DNA from: an uncultured Lewinella sp.
GTDB taxonomy: Bacteria > Bacteroidota > Bacteroidia > Chitinophagales > Saprospiraceae
DNA: 64,000 nt
Assembly (NCBI GenBank): GCA_913057725.1
Contig: CAJXOS010000005.1
Location: 1 to 64,000, forward strand
Direction: 5' to 3'
Position 1 is the stretch's first letter. Every line of letters begins with the position of its first letter. Of this stretch, positions 43,048 through 49,875 are shown one piece after another. The notes beneath the pieces are model-generated. The model did not search any database. It saw only the letters and a list, made by a program, of their open reading frames with translations, and had not been told where the DNA came from. Made by a program: the position numbers and the translations under genes.

Positions 43048-43623
43048 TCATTTGGTTTTCTGTCCTTGCATCCATTTTCTCAAGCGTTCCAAAATTCGAT
43101 AGGTTTTCACCTTCGCATTGCTTTCGGTGATATCGAGGATTTCGGCAATTTCCTTAAAAGGACGTTGCTCGAAAAAACGGAGTTCAATTAGAGAAAGATC
43201 AGCAGGCTTGAGGGTGTCTAGTGCTTCGACTAGCTCCTCCATATGCCAGATGCCTCCCTCTAGTTCCATCTCTTCTGCTACTTCGCTCAGGGTGTTTTCT
43301 TCGATACTGACCGTACGCTTTTGGCTATTCTGCCTAAAGTGCTGGGCCACTTCATTGCTAGCTATTCGAAATAGCCAGGCTGAAAATGGTACCCCACGGT
43401 ACTGATACGCCCCCAGGCGTTGCAGCGCTTTCAAAAAAACTTGTGAACAAAGATCAGCGGTGAGGTCGCTATCGGCTGTTCGCCGAAAAACGAAGCGGAA
43501 GATGGGTTCGTAATAGCGTTCGTACAGTGGTCGGAACCGGGCTGGATTCTGCTGGGCAGCTTGAATTTCTTCCCATTCAGCCTCCATGGCGGCTACCGAA
43601 ACTGTCTTTTGGGGTTCTGACAT
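43048..43623 (-). CDS. ECF-type RNA polymerase sigma factor
   Basis: The 191-residue sigma factor has region 2 (about 32-100: FRPLYERYYEPIFRFVFRR, then LCSQVFLKALQRL and FSAWLFRIASNEVAQHFRQN) and region 4 (about 130-185: LKPADLSLIELRFFEQRPFK, then ILDITESNAKVKTYRILERL). It lacks regions 1 and 3, the ECF layout. Such factors switch on envelope or stress genes. The preferred start is the ATG at 43623; a longer frame opens at 43671. The ZU5-like membrane gene follows and is the probable partner. A TATCTTG sequence near 43660 is a possible weak -7 element, which would allow autoregulation. Confidence 0.9.
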   Translation of the reverse strand: MSEPQKTVSVAAMEAEWEEIQAAQQNPARFRPLYERYYEPIFRFVFRRTADSDLTADLCSQVFLKALQRLGAYQYRGVPFSAWLFRIASNEVAQHFRQNSQKRTVSIEENTLSEVAEEMELEGGIWHMEELVEALDTLKPADLSLIELRFFEQRPFKEIAEILDITESNAKVKTYRILERLRKWMQGQKTK

Positions 43624-43755
43624 GAACCTTTTATTGACCGATTTAGTACTTGTTTGCAAGATACTAAACATCCCGCTTCTCTCGGTTTTTGATCATTTGT
43701 TCAATAGCATAATGCAGAGCGGGAGAAAAGTAACAGCTACCAGCACAATAATTTT

Positions 43756-44100
43756 TTACTTTTTGCTTTTGCGCTCCTGTGGCGGCAAAGACATGACGTA
43801 CTCATAAGAGGCATCAAGGTAAGCTCCGATTGTTTCGGGCTCCTCACGCAGACTCGGTGGAATGAGCACATAGTCGCGCATAACTGCACCATAAGAACGG
43901 TAAGGTTCGTCCGTATATTTCTCATGGAATTCTGCTCGGAGGTCATCTGGCAAGCGTATCCCAATTTCACCATCTTTATTTAATAGTGAAAACATATAGG
44001 TATTTGCTCCGGTATAGGGCATGGTCTTGCCCAGGCGTTCGAATTTAGGGTTAGCCGCAATAATCTCATCATAGAACGCCAGCATCTCCTTATAATCCAT
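43756..44100 (-). CDS. TfoX N-terminal-like protein
   Basis: The 114-residue protein resembles the TfoX N-terminal (MmcQ-like) alpha/beta domain: MLAFYDEIIAANPKF, then KTMPYTGANTYMFSLLNKDG, IGIRLPDDLRAEF and SYGAVMRDYVLIPPSL. In Gammaproteobacteria TfoX activates competence genes, but stand-alone N-terminal domains in other phyla have no proven role. The frame runs back to 44217, but that extension translates the purine-rich inverted repeat at 44156-44212 and is not protein-like, so the ATG at 44100 is preferred. The tail is basic (SLPPQERKSKK). Confidence 0.65.
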   Translation of the reverse strand: MDYKEMLAFYDEIIAANPKFERLGKTMPYTGANTYMFSLLNKDGEIGIRLPDDLRAEFHEKYTDEPYRSYGAVMRDYVLIPPSLREEPETIGAYLDASYEYVMSLPPQERKSKK

Positions 44101-44150
44101 CCCTTTAGATTTAACGTGAGGAATATGAAACTCAAGATACAAGGGAAAGG

Positions 44151-44212
44151 GGAAGTTGGAAATCGAAAATTGGAAGTATCCCCACTTCCCACTTCCGAAT
44201 CCCAATTTCCAA
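44151..44212. repeat. Imperfect inverted repeat rich in GGAA/TTCC
   Basis: TTGGAAATCGAAAATTGGAA then GT (44156-44177) is matched in reverse complement by ACTTCCGAATCCCAATTTCC then AA (44191-44212), with five mismatches in 22 positions and a 13-base loop. A smaller GGAAGT/ACTTCC hairpin lies inside. It sits between the TfoX-like and MEST-like genes. I recall such purine-strand repeats in Bacteroidota intergenic DNA, but a class cannot be named. Confidence 0.5.
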
Positions 44213-44243
44213 ACCAAAGACTTAGAAACCTTACGTAGATTTA

Positions 44244-45131
44244 TTAACCGAATCGCTCTGACTGAAAAGCAAGAAAAGCGGCTACAACCGCCTCAGGCGC
44301 TTCGGTTTGTGGGTAATGTCCAATATTCTCAAGTAAAACGACATCAGGGTCAGTTACTACATTCTCGTAAAAATCAGCCGCATGCCGGCCGGAAATTGGA
44401 TCGAAACCACCATTGATGAGCCGTTGCGGAAGTTGCCCCAAACAGGTAGCAGCTCCCCATCGCTGTTCGTGCTCGACACGCTCTTTCATGTAGCGGATTA
44501 AACGATGGAAAAGATACTTGCCATTTTGATATTGAATGAGCTGGTAGAATTCATCAATTTCTTGCTCCGTAGCCTGAGTTTTGGGGCCAAAAATGGCCTG
44601 AAAGTTCTTCTTTAATTTAGCCCTACTTAGAAATGGAGTGAGCAAGACTCCTAGTGGACCAGCTAGAGCCTCCTGAATAGGGCGCGGATGGTGCAGCTCG
44701 GGAAAGATGCCTCCATTCAACAAGCACAGAGACAGCAGCTCAGGTTCCGTACCAGGGCCACCTGTATGACTTCGTTCATAATGACGTGCCAATAGTTCTT
44801 GCGCCACCGTGTCGCCATAATCATGCGTTAGCAAGTGGTACTCCCTGATTCCTTGATCTCGTATTATGGCTTCGGTCAGGTCCGCTTGATCCATTAGAGA
44901 ATAGTCATACTTCCGGGGTTTATCCGAAAAACCAAACCCGATGAAATCAAAAGCCAGAACACGATAATGAGCGGTGAGCAGCGGCCATACTTTATGCCAA
45001 TCCCAGGAAGCAGTGGGGAAGCCATGTAGTAAAACCAATACGGGTCCCGTGCCTGCTTGTTGGTAAAAAATACGGTGCACATCGCGATATCGAAAGTACT
45101 TACCGCGCTCGTGCCATTCCTGAAATGTCAT
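44244..45131 (-). CDS. MEST-like alpha/beta hydrolase
   Basis: The 295-residue protein is an alpha/beta-hydrolase with oxyanion motif HGFPTASWDW (36-45) and a nucleophile elbow LTHDYGD (Asp104 as nucleophile), as in haloalkane dehalogenases and epoxide hydrolases. The base is probably the His in ENIGHYPQTEAP. HDYGDTVAQELL and SLCLLNGGIFPELHHP are close to the eukaryotic MEST/PEG1 proteins, a group whose substrate is unknown. The ATG at 45131 fits the family. It stands alone, divergent from the gene at 45259. Its activity could be ester, epoxide or halide hydrolysis; the sequence does not decide. Confidence 0.85.
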   Translation of the reverse strand: MTFQEWHERGKYFRYRDVHRIFYQQAGTGPVLVLLHGFPTASWDWHKVWPLLTAHYRVLAFDFIGFGFSDKPRKYDYSLMDQADLTEAIIRDQGIREYHLLTHDYGDTVAQELLARHYERSHTGGPGTEPELLSLCLLNGGIFPELHHPRPIQEALAGPLGVLLTPFLSRAKLKKNFQAIFGPKTQATEQEIDEFYQLIQYQNGKYLFHRLIRYMKERVEHEQRWGAATCLGQLPQRLINGGFDPISGRHAADFYENVVTDPDVVLLENIGHYPQTEAPEAVVAAFLAFQSERFG

Positions 45132-45258
45132 AACTTTGGCATGCTTTGCTTGAAGATACAGGATTTATTAGCAACAAAGATTTCCAACCTCCGTTCAAAA
45201 GAACACAATCAAGATCAAAATCTTACTTTAGCTGCATAATCCCTCCTATCAGATACAC

Positions 45259-46770
45259 ATGAAACAGCGACTACTTCTACTAATCCTATGCTGCTGGTCG
45301 GGCCTCCGCCTACAAGCCGAATTAGCGCCTAATAAGTTGGCCGAGCTAGACACCCAACTAGAGCTACTCCTGCCTGGCACCAGTAATCAGGAGCAATCGG
45401 CCCGAGCCTTCGCCAAGGAGCGGATAAGTGTTCTCATCTCTGATCTAGAGGGGAGGAAAATTCGGCGAAAGAGTATCAATAAAGCCTTGGATTTATTGGA
45501 AGAAGAAGTAGCCCTACAGTTTCTTCAACGTCCTGCCTACTTCGCTGACTTTGATCAACTGTTCAAACTAGGGCAGTATGATCGGACTACCGCCACTGCC
45601 CTATACGCGTTGGCCATGGAGTATTTTGGGCTACCCTACCTGCTCCAGGTACGTGATGCCGAAATATTGCTCATCGCTGACCCACAGGAAGCAGCTCGCC
45701 CGTTAGCCTTACCGCATGAAGACCCCTGGACAGCTGAAAGCAGCCAGCGTTTTCAAAATGCTTATCTAGAAGTCTTACGCTCCATCGGTTATGTATCTCC
45801 CGCAGAATGGGATCGCAGCCCTAAAGCGCTTTACGATCAATACTATATGGGTGGCGCGACCAGCCTTAATCTTCGGCAGATGGCCAGCTTCCTGTACTAT
45901 CGTCAAGCCTTAAAGGCATACGCCAATGAAGCTTGGAGCTCTTCTTTGGATTGGCTTTATCGAGCGGAAAAACTCGCCAGTTGGCCGGTGCACGAAGTAA
46001 TTCGACGAGCCGTTTGGTTACAGCTCGCCAACCAGCCTGATAATACCAGTGAATCTTTGCGGTACTTGTGGATGATTTGGAAGGATAGTCCAGGGGCTCC
46101 GTGGCAAAAGGAATTATTGCAGCGATTCAGCTCTGCTATCAGCGAGGAGGAGCGTAAGCTTAGTAGTTGGCAGATCGACTCTACCTACTTTGCCTACAAG
46201 GAACAATTTGCCAACCACCCAGGAGCAGTGGGTCAATTACGAGAGCTGTACTACCTCCAAAGAGCTCGATACCACGCAAGAGAAAGTAATACTGAAGCCG
46301 TCATGAGCTTTATGGATAGTCTTTATAGCCTCCGGCCATATCAGTCGGAAGTGCAAGATGTATTGGCGGGAATGCTGGTATGGTCCTTACGTGCGGAACG
46401 AGATTACACCAAAGGTTTAGAACGAATTAGTGAATACGAACGACAGTACCCGTTCCTTGGTAAGAATCCACTCTTTCAAGATCGACATTTGTTCTATCAG
46501 GCTGAACGAATTCGCTACCATTTCAATGCCGACGAAGATATACTCGGAGGTCAGTACCTGGAGGAGTTTAAAAAACACAGCCGGCGTATCAATAAACCAC
46601 CCAGCTACATTTCCTGGGTTACGACCGCTTATCTGGCTGCCTCCGACTACCACTTCCGCAATGGTGATTATCGCCAAGCCTTAATGCTGGTTGAAGAAGC
46701 GCGACAAGAGGCACCGCAGGATTCGTATCTAGATCATCGATCTGATGTTTTGCGGCGCTATTTGCGTTAA
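45259..46770 (+). CDS. Exported helical repeat protein of unknown function
   Basis: The 503-residue protein has a signal peptide (RLLLLILCCWSGLRLQA). The mature part is helical throughout with TPR-like pairs (RQALKAYANEAWSSSLDWLY, SDYHFRNGDYRQALMLVEEA) and several Trp/Tyr-rich turns. No catalytic motif is recognised. The block ATALYALAMEYFGLPYLLQV near residue 110 recalls the region before the catalytic Cys in transglutaminase-like or TPR peptidase domains, but no catalytic residues follow. It is probably a periplasmic or surface scaffold. It ends at a 16-base-pair hairpin. Confidence 0.7.
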   Translation: MKQRLLLLILCCWSGLRLQAELAPNKLAELDTQLELLLPGTSNQEQSARAFAKERISVLISDLEGRKIRRKSINKALDLLEEEVALQFLQRPAYFADFDQLFKLGQYDRTTATALYALAMEYFGLPYLLQVRDAEILLIADPQEAARPLALPHEDPWTAESSQRFQNAYLEVLRSIGYVSPAEWDRSPKALYDQYYMGGATSLNLRQMASFLYYRQALKAYANEAWSSSLDWLYRAEKLASWPVHEVIRRAVWLQLANQPDNTSESLRYLWMIWKDSPGAPWQKELLQRFSSAISEEERKLSSWQIDSTYFAYKEQFANHPGAVGQLRELYYLQRARYHARESNTEAVMSFMDSLYSLRPYQSEVQDVLAGMLVWSLRAERDYTKGLERISEYERQYPFLGKNPLFQDRHLFYQAERIRYHFNADEDILGGQYLEEFKKHSRRINKPPSYISWVTTAYLAASDYHFRNGDYRQALMLVEEARQEAPQDSYLDHRSDVLRRYLR

Positions 46771-46788
46771 GACGCATTAACCTAAACG

Positions 46789-46825
46789 GACAAGAGCCCA
46801 CCAAACTAGTTGGTGGGCTCTTGTC
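46789..46825. terminator. Perfect 16-base-pair hairpin between convergent genes
   Basis: GACAAGAGCCCACCAA pairs without mismatch with TTGGTGGGCTCTTGTC across a five-base loop (ACTAG). It lies 19 bases after the plus-strand stop and 25 before the end of the convergent 2TM gene. No U-tract flanks it, so termination rests on stem strength. Confidence 0.7.
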
Positions 46826-46849
46826 GTATAAGCCTGTATAAGTTGTGAG

Positions 46850-47311
46850 CTACACTAGATCATCTGTACGATAAACCGGGCTCTTCTTCTTTTCTTTATT
46901 CTTATCCACCTCACGAAGCTCAAGATGGTCATCCATACTCAAGCTTTCAGATTTCTGTTCTGCTGGCAACGCAGCTACTGGTGTCTCTATAGGCATATCA
47001 GGAGCTAACCGTTGAATCTCGCGAGCCAATTCGCGTTCTTCCCACTCCCGGGTACCCGCGTTAGTACCAGGTAGGCCAAAAACAAAGATATAGTGAAGGG
47101 CAATAAGTACCCCCCAAGATAGCGCTGGATACATGAACCACATCTCATACCAACCACTCTCGGCGGCTTCCAGCATATTGATACTAAAAAGGAAAAGGAT
47201 AATCACTCCATAAATCGAGAAGTGACGGTAGAACCATTTCTTGGCCCGCACCTTTTTCCGGGCGGCTCTTACATAATCTGGTTCATCATTACGTTTACGT
47301 CTGCGTAGCAT
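46850..47311 (-). CDS. 2TM domain protein (third of three)
   Basis: The 153-residue protein has a basic N-terminus, then the 2TM domain (about 18-85: KKWFYRHFSIYGVIILFLFS, then a second helix LSWGVLIALHYIFVFGLPGT). Both termini face the cytosol. The tail contains MDDHLELREV and ends YRTDDLV. The 2TM domain is common in Bacteroidota, often fused to LytTR or kinase domains; stand-alone forms have no known role. This gene is last of a minus-strand cluster of three related genes. The middle one shares the DDHLEL(K/R)EV block and the terminal DDLV. A possible weak -7 element (GACTTTTG) lies upstream near 47340, so it may have its own promoter. Confidence 0.85.
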   Translation of the reverse strand: MLRRRKRNDEPDYVRAARKKVRAKKWFYRHFSIYGVIILFLFSINMLEAAESGWYEMWFMYPALSWGVLIALHYIFVFGLPGTNAGTREWEERELAREIQRLAPDMPIETPVAALPAEQKSESLSMDDHLELREVDKNKEKKKSPVYRTDDLV

Positions 47312-47364
47312 ATTATCGGGATTTCTTTGAAGGACAAAAGTCTAGCTAAGATAACTAGCTGAGA

Positions 47365-47751
47365 CTAAACAAGATCATCTTTGCGATAAGATGGTTCGGC
47401 TGCACGCTCTTTTTTGACCTCCTTCAACTCTAGATGATCATCTAGGTTTAGACGTTCAGGAGTGGATTCAGGTTGCATTTTATTCATTTCTTTCTCTATC
47501 TCACGTGCTTCCCAGTCGCTGCTTCCTGCCCCGCTACCGGGTAAACCGAAAACGGATAGGTACTGGATACCTACACCAATACCCCACCCAAGCATGGGCC
47601 AATACCACCACCAGTGTCCAGGACTGGTCATCATATTTAATACAAAGAAGAATGCGCCCATCACCAGATAGGTGGAGAAATGCGAATAGAATGCTTTCTT
47701 TTTCTTCACCAAGCGACGGGCCTGTCTATAACGTTGTTCTTCGGTCATCAT
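47365..47751 (-). CDS. 2TM domain protein (second of three)
   Basis: The 128-residue protein has a Lys-rich start (RQARRLVKKKKAFYSHFSTY), two membrane helices (LVMGAFFFVLNMMTS and GWGIGVGIQYLSVFGLPGS), a helical linker with DDHLELKEVKKE and the end YRKDDLV. It is clearly a paralogue of the 46850-47311 product in both the membrane part and the tail. Its ATG starts three bases after the stop of the first gene of the cluster, so the two are translationally coupled. Function unknown; an ATG one codon later is equally possible. Confidence 0.85.
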   Translation of the reverse strand: MMTEEQRYRQARRLVKKKKAFYSHFSTYLVMGAFFFVLNMMTSPGHWWWYWPMLGWGIGVGIQYLSVFGLPGSGAGSSDWEAREIEKEMNKMQPESTPERLNLDDHLELKEVKKERAAEPSYRKDDLV

Positions 47752-47754
47752 GAT

Positions 47755-48051
47755 TTATACCAAATCTTTGTCTTTCCACTGTGGGCGCTTCGGACGGCCA
47801 TACTGCTTACTGCTCAAGTCGTCCTCATCACGGTTGTCGTGGTTATTTTCTTCTTTACCGAAAATGGAATATCCACGAATGGCCAGGAATGCTCCCCAGA
47901 TAACGCTGAGCTTCCACATACCTGCGCCGCCCATGCCTAGGAGCATCAGTATAAAGATAACGAAATTAAATCCAAGATAAGTCCGTAAACTCTTGCGGAA
48001 TCTACCTTCTCTACTTTCGTCGTGCTTGTAAGATTTATGACAGGCTTTCAT
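47755..48051 (-). CDS. 2TM-like protein (first of three)
   Basis: From the ATG at 48051 the protein has 98 residues: a basic head (KACHKSYKHDESREGRFRKS), two membrane helices (YLGFNFVIFILMLLGMGG and VIWGAFLAIRGYSIFG) and a charged tail ending PQWKDKDLV. It is more diverged than its two neighbours but keeps the helix order, the WG before helix 2 and the DLV end. A longer frame from 48111 would begin with Trp-rich non-family sequence and is not preferred. It heads the cluster; upstream 48112-48183 is non-coding. Confidence 0.75.
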   Translation of the reverse strand: MKACHKSYKHDESREGRFRKSLRTYLGFNFVIFILMLLGMGGAGMWKLSVIWGAFLAIRGYSIFGKEENNHDNRDEDDLSSKQYGRPKRPQWKDKDLV

Positions 48052-48183
48052 AACAGTCGTATTTTTTATTCTGTGATAAATATGGCCGTACCACAGCCAT
48101 ACCGTCCACATTTTTCGACTGAAATGTCAAAAAGTCCTACTGAATGGAGAAAAGTGGTACTGAGAACCTGATTTTGCCCTTTC

Positions 48184-48543
48184 TTAAGCGGCCTGGGGCG
48201 AAACGAGCTGACGCCCCAAATATCCTGTAATCGCTCCTAGAGCAGCATATATACCTCCTAATACAGCAGTGACCGCTACCAACCCCCATTGACTCAGGCC
48301 GCCAATGGCCACACCTAACCTACTGGCTAACAGGCCCTCGTTCTGCCAGTTGAGTAGGCCACTATATCCTCCCCAAACCAACACCCCAGCTAGCAAACCA
48401 TAAGCAAAGGCTTGCCCTACGGATTGCACCGGCGCCAAAAGGCCAAATAACAAACCGGCAATGGCAATAGCATACCAGTCAAGGAACTGGTGTAAGATGA
48501 TTCCAAGTACAATAAATAGAAGGAGGTAGCCCAGATTTCGCAT
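48184..48543 (-). CDS. Small four-helix membrane protein
   Basis: From the ATG at 48543 the product has 119 residues and is nearly all membrane: LGYLLLFIVLGIILHQFLDW, AIAIAGLLFGLLAPVQSV, FAYGLLAGVLVWGGYSGLL and VAVTAVLGGIYAALGAITGY. It ends with a short polar tail. No family is recognised. A longer ATG at 48570 is unlikely because it lies in the transcription start region of an exact minus-strand -7 element (48568-48575). It is divergent from the biotin carrier gene, with only 61 bases between the starts. Confidence 0.7.
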   Translation of the reverse strand: MRNLGYLLLFIVLGIILHQFLDWYAIAIAGLLFGLLAPVQSVGQAFAYGLLAGVLVWGGYSGLLNWQNEGLLASRLGVAIGGLSQWGLVAVTAVLGGIYAALGAITGYLGRQLVSPQAA

Positions 48544-48567
48544 AATTTCACAACTGAGGATGTGCTT

Positions 48568-48584
48568 CAAATGTAGTACTTTTG
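48568..48584. promoter_or_regulatory. Back-to-back divergent -7 elements
   Basis: CAAATGTA (48568-48575) is TACATTTG on the minus strand, and TACTTTTG (48577-48584) is on the plus strand. Both are exact TAnnTTTG and are separated by a single G. They point to the membrane protein gene (minus) and the biotin carrier gene (plus). Polymerase cannot occupy both at once, so the two genes should be expressed alternately or be coordinated. Confidence 0.65.
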
Positions 48585-48604
48585 AGCCAGATTAATGCCC
48601 TACC

Positions 48605-49096
48605 ATGAAGCATCTTGAAAACATCAGTGCCAAGGTCAATGAGACCTTCAGTTTTGACTCCGACAGTATCGACAATCTCGACTTCACTCCCATCGATGAC
48701 CGTCACTTCCACATTCTAGCCAATGGCCGGTCGTATCGAGCAGAACTCGTAGAACATAATTTTCGCCAGAAGCAGTTTACCGTTAAGATCAATGGTAGCC
48801 GCTACAACATTCAACTGGCTGATGCTTATGATCAGATGGTTGAACGCCTTGGACTGAGTGCTCAGAAGAACCACGGTGCCCAAGACATTAAAGCACCCAT
48901 GCCTGGCTTGGTACTTAAGATTTCAGTAGAAAACGGAGAAACCGTCACCACTGGTCAGCCTATCCTCATCCTCGAGGCCATGAAAATGGAGAACGTCATC
49001 AAGGCTGCCTCCGACGGTAAGGTGGCTAGTATCGAAGTTGCAGCAGGTGCCGCAGTAGAAAAAGGTCAGTTGCTGGTGAAGATGGAAGAAGCCTAG
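48605..49096 (+). CDS. Biotin carboxyl carrier protein
   Basis: The 163-residue protein carries biotin on Lys127 in EAMKMEN within a C-terminal biotinyl domain (about 92-163, APMPGLVLKISVENGETV). The N-terminal part (about 1-85) is beta-rich with GRSYRAELVEHNFRQKQF and VKINGSRYNIQL, as in the carrier subunit of acyl-CoA or oxaloacetate-type carboxylases. The carboxylase and carboxyltransferase genes are not adjacent, which is unusual because they often lie together. It has a perfect -7 element 20 bases upstream. The partner enzyme must be encoded elsewhere in the genome. Confidence 0.9.
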   Translation: MKHLENISAKVNETFSFDSDSIDNLDFTPIDDRHFHILANGRSYRAELVEHNFRQKQFTVKINGSRYNIQLADAYDQMVERLGLSAQKNHGAQDIKAPMPGLVLKISVENGETVTTGQPILILEAMKMENVIKAASDGKVASIEVAAGAAVEKGQLLVKMEEA

Positions 49097-49205
49097 CCGC
49101 ATCAGCACTTCTTAGGCTAAATCTTACTTATTAGCGGTTTTCCCAGGCGAGCATCTGCGCGATCTGGATGTTCACTCAGATTGCTAACTTTACCTAAAAG
49201 CATCT

Positions 49206-49589
49206 ATGTCTCGCCTGCCCTTTATATACGTACGCGAAACCGCCGAGAAAGGGCGAGGGGTATTTACTGCACAGGAAATCCCTGCAGGTAGTCCTATAGA
49301 ATCATGTCCAGTCATTGTTCTATCTCTAGAGGATACTAAGCAAGTTCATAAGACCAGCCTCCACGACTACTACTTCCTCTGGGGAACGGATGGCCAAAGT
49401 GCTATTGCATTGGGATTCGGTTCCATCTATAATCATGCCTCCGATGCCAATGCCGATTATGAAATGGACCTCGAAAATACTTCCATCGATATCGTGGCGC
49501 TAAGGAATATAGCTCCCGGGGAAGAGATAACGCTCAACTACATGGAAGGCGGACAACAACGAACTGAGCTTTGGTTCGAAGAACGCTAG
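49206..49589 (+). CDS. Small SET-domain protein (putative lysine methyltransferase)
   Basis: The 127-residue protein is an almost minimal SET domain: GRGVFTAQEIPAGSPI (17-32), then ALGFGSIYNHASDANADYEM with the family NHxxxxN element, and GEEITLNYM near the end. SET enzymes move a methyl group from S-adenosylmethionine to protein lysines. Bacterial members are less common than eukaryotic ones and their targets are mostly unknown. Post-SET zinc cysteines are absent. TAACTTTA near 49184 is a one-mismatch -7 element. It stands alone. Family assignment is firm; activity is inferred. Confidence 0.85.
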   Translation: MSRLPFIYVRETAEKGRGVFTAQEIPAGSPIESCPVIVLSLEDTKQVHKTSLHDYYFLWGTDGQSAIALGFGSIYNHASDANADYEMDLENTSIDIVALRNIAPGEEITLNYMEGGQQRTELWFEER

Positions 49590-49875
49590 GTTTTGACCCA
49601 TTTTCAAAATAGTATTGTCGTTCGCAGCAGAATGTAATGCATTCGCCTTTGCATAGCGCTAACTCTTTTACCACCTCTGCATTTTTCGCTATTTTCCGGT
49701 TCTAAACTAGAACATCAAGAGTTGACTACTTGACGTTTGGATGGGTGGGAGTCTGATTGCCAAATTGAAACTTCGCAAAACCTGGAGATTACGAACCCCC
49801 TATTGGACAGATGGCAGGTGGCAGCTTTTGTGAGAAAAACATCAGCTTTAAGCCAAATTCACCAATATGTTCACA

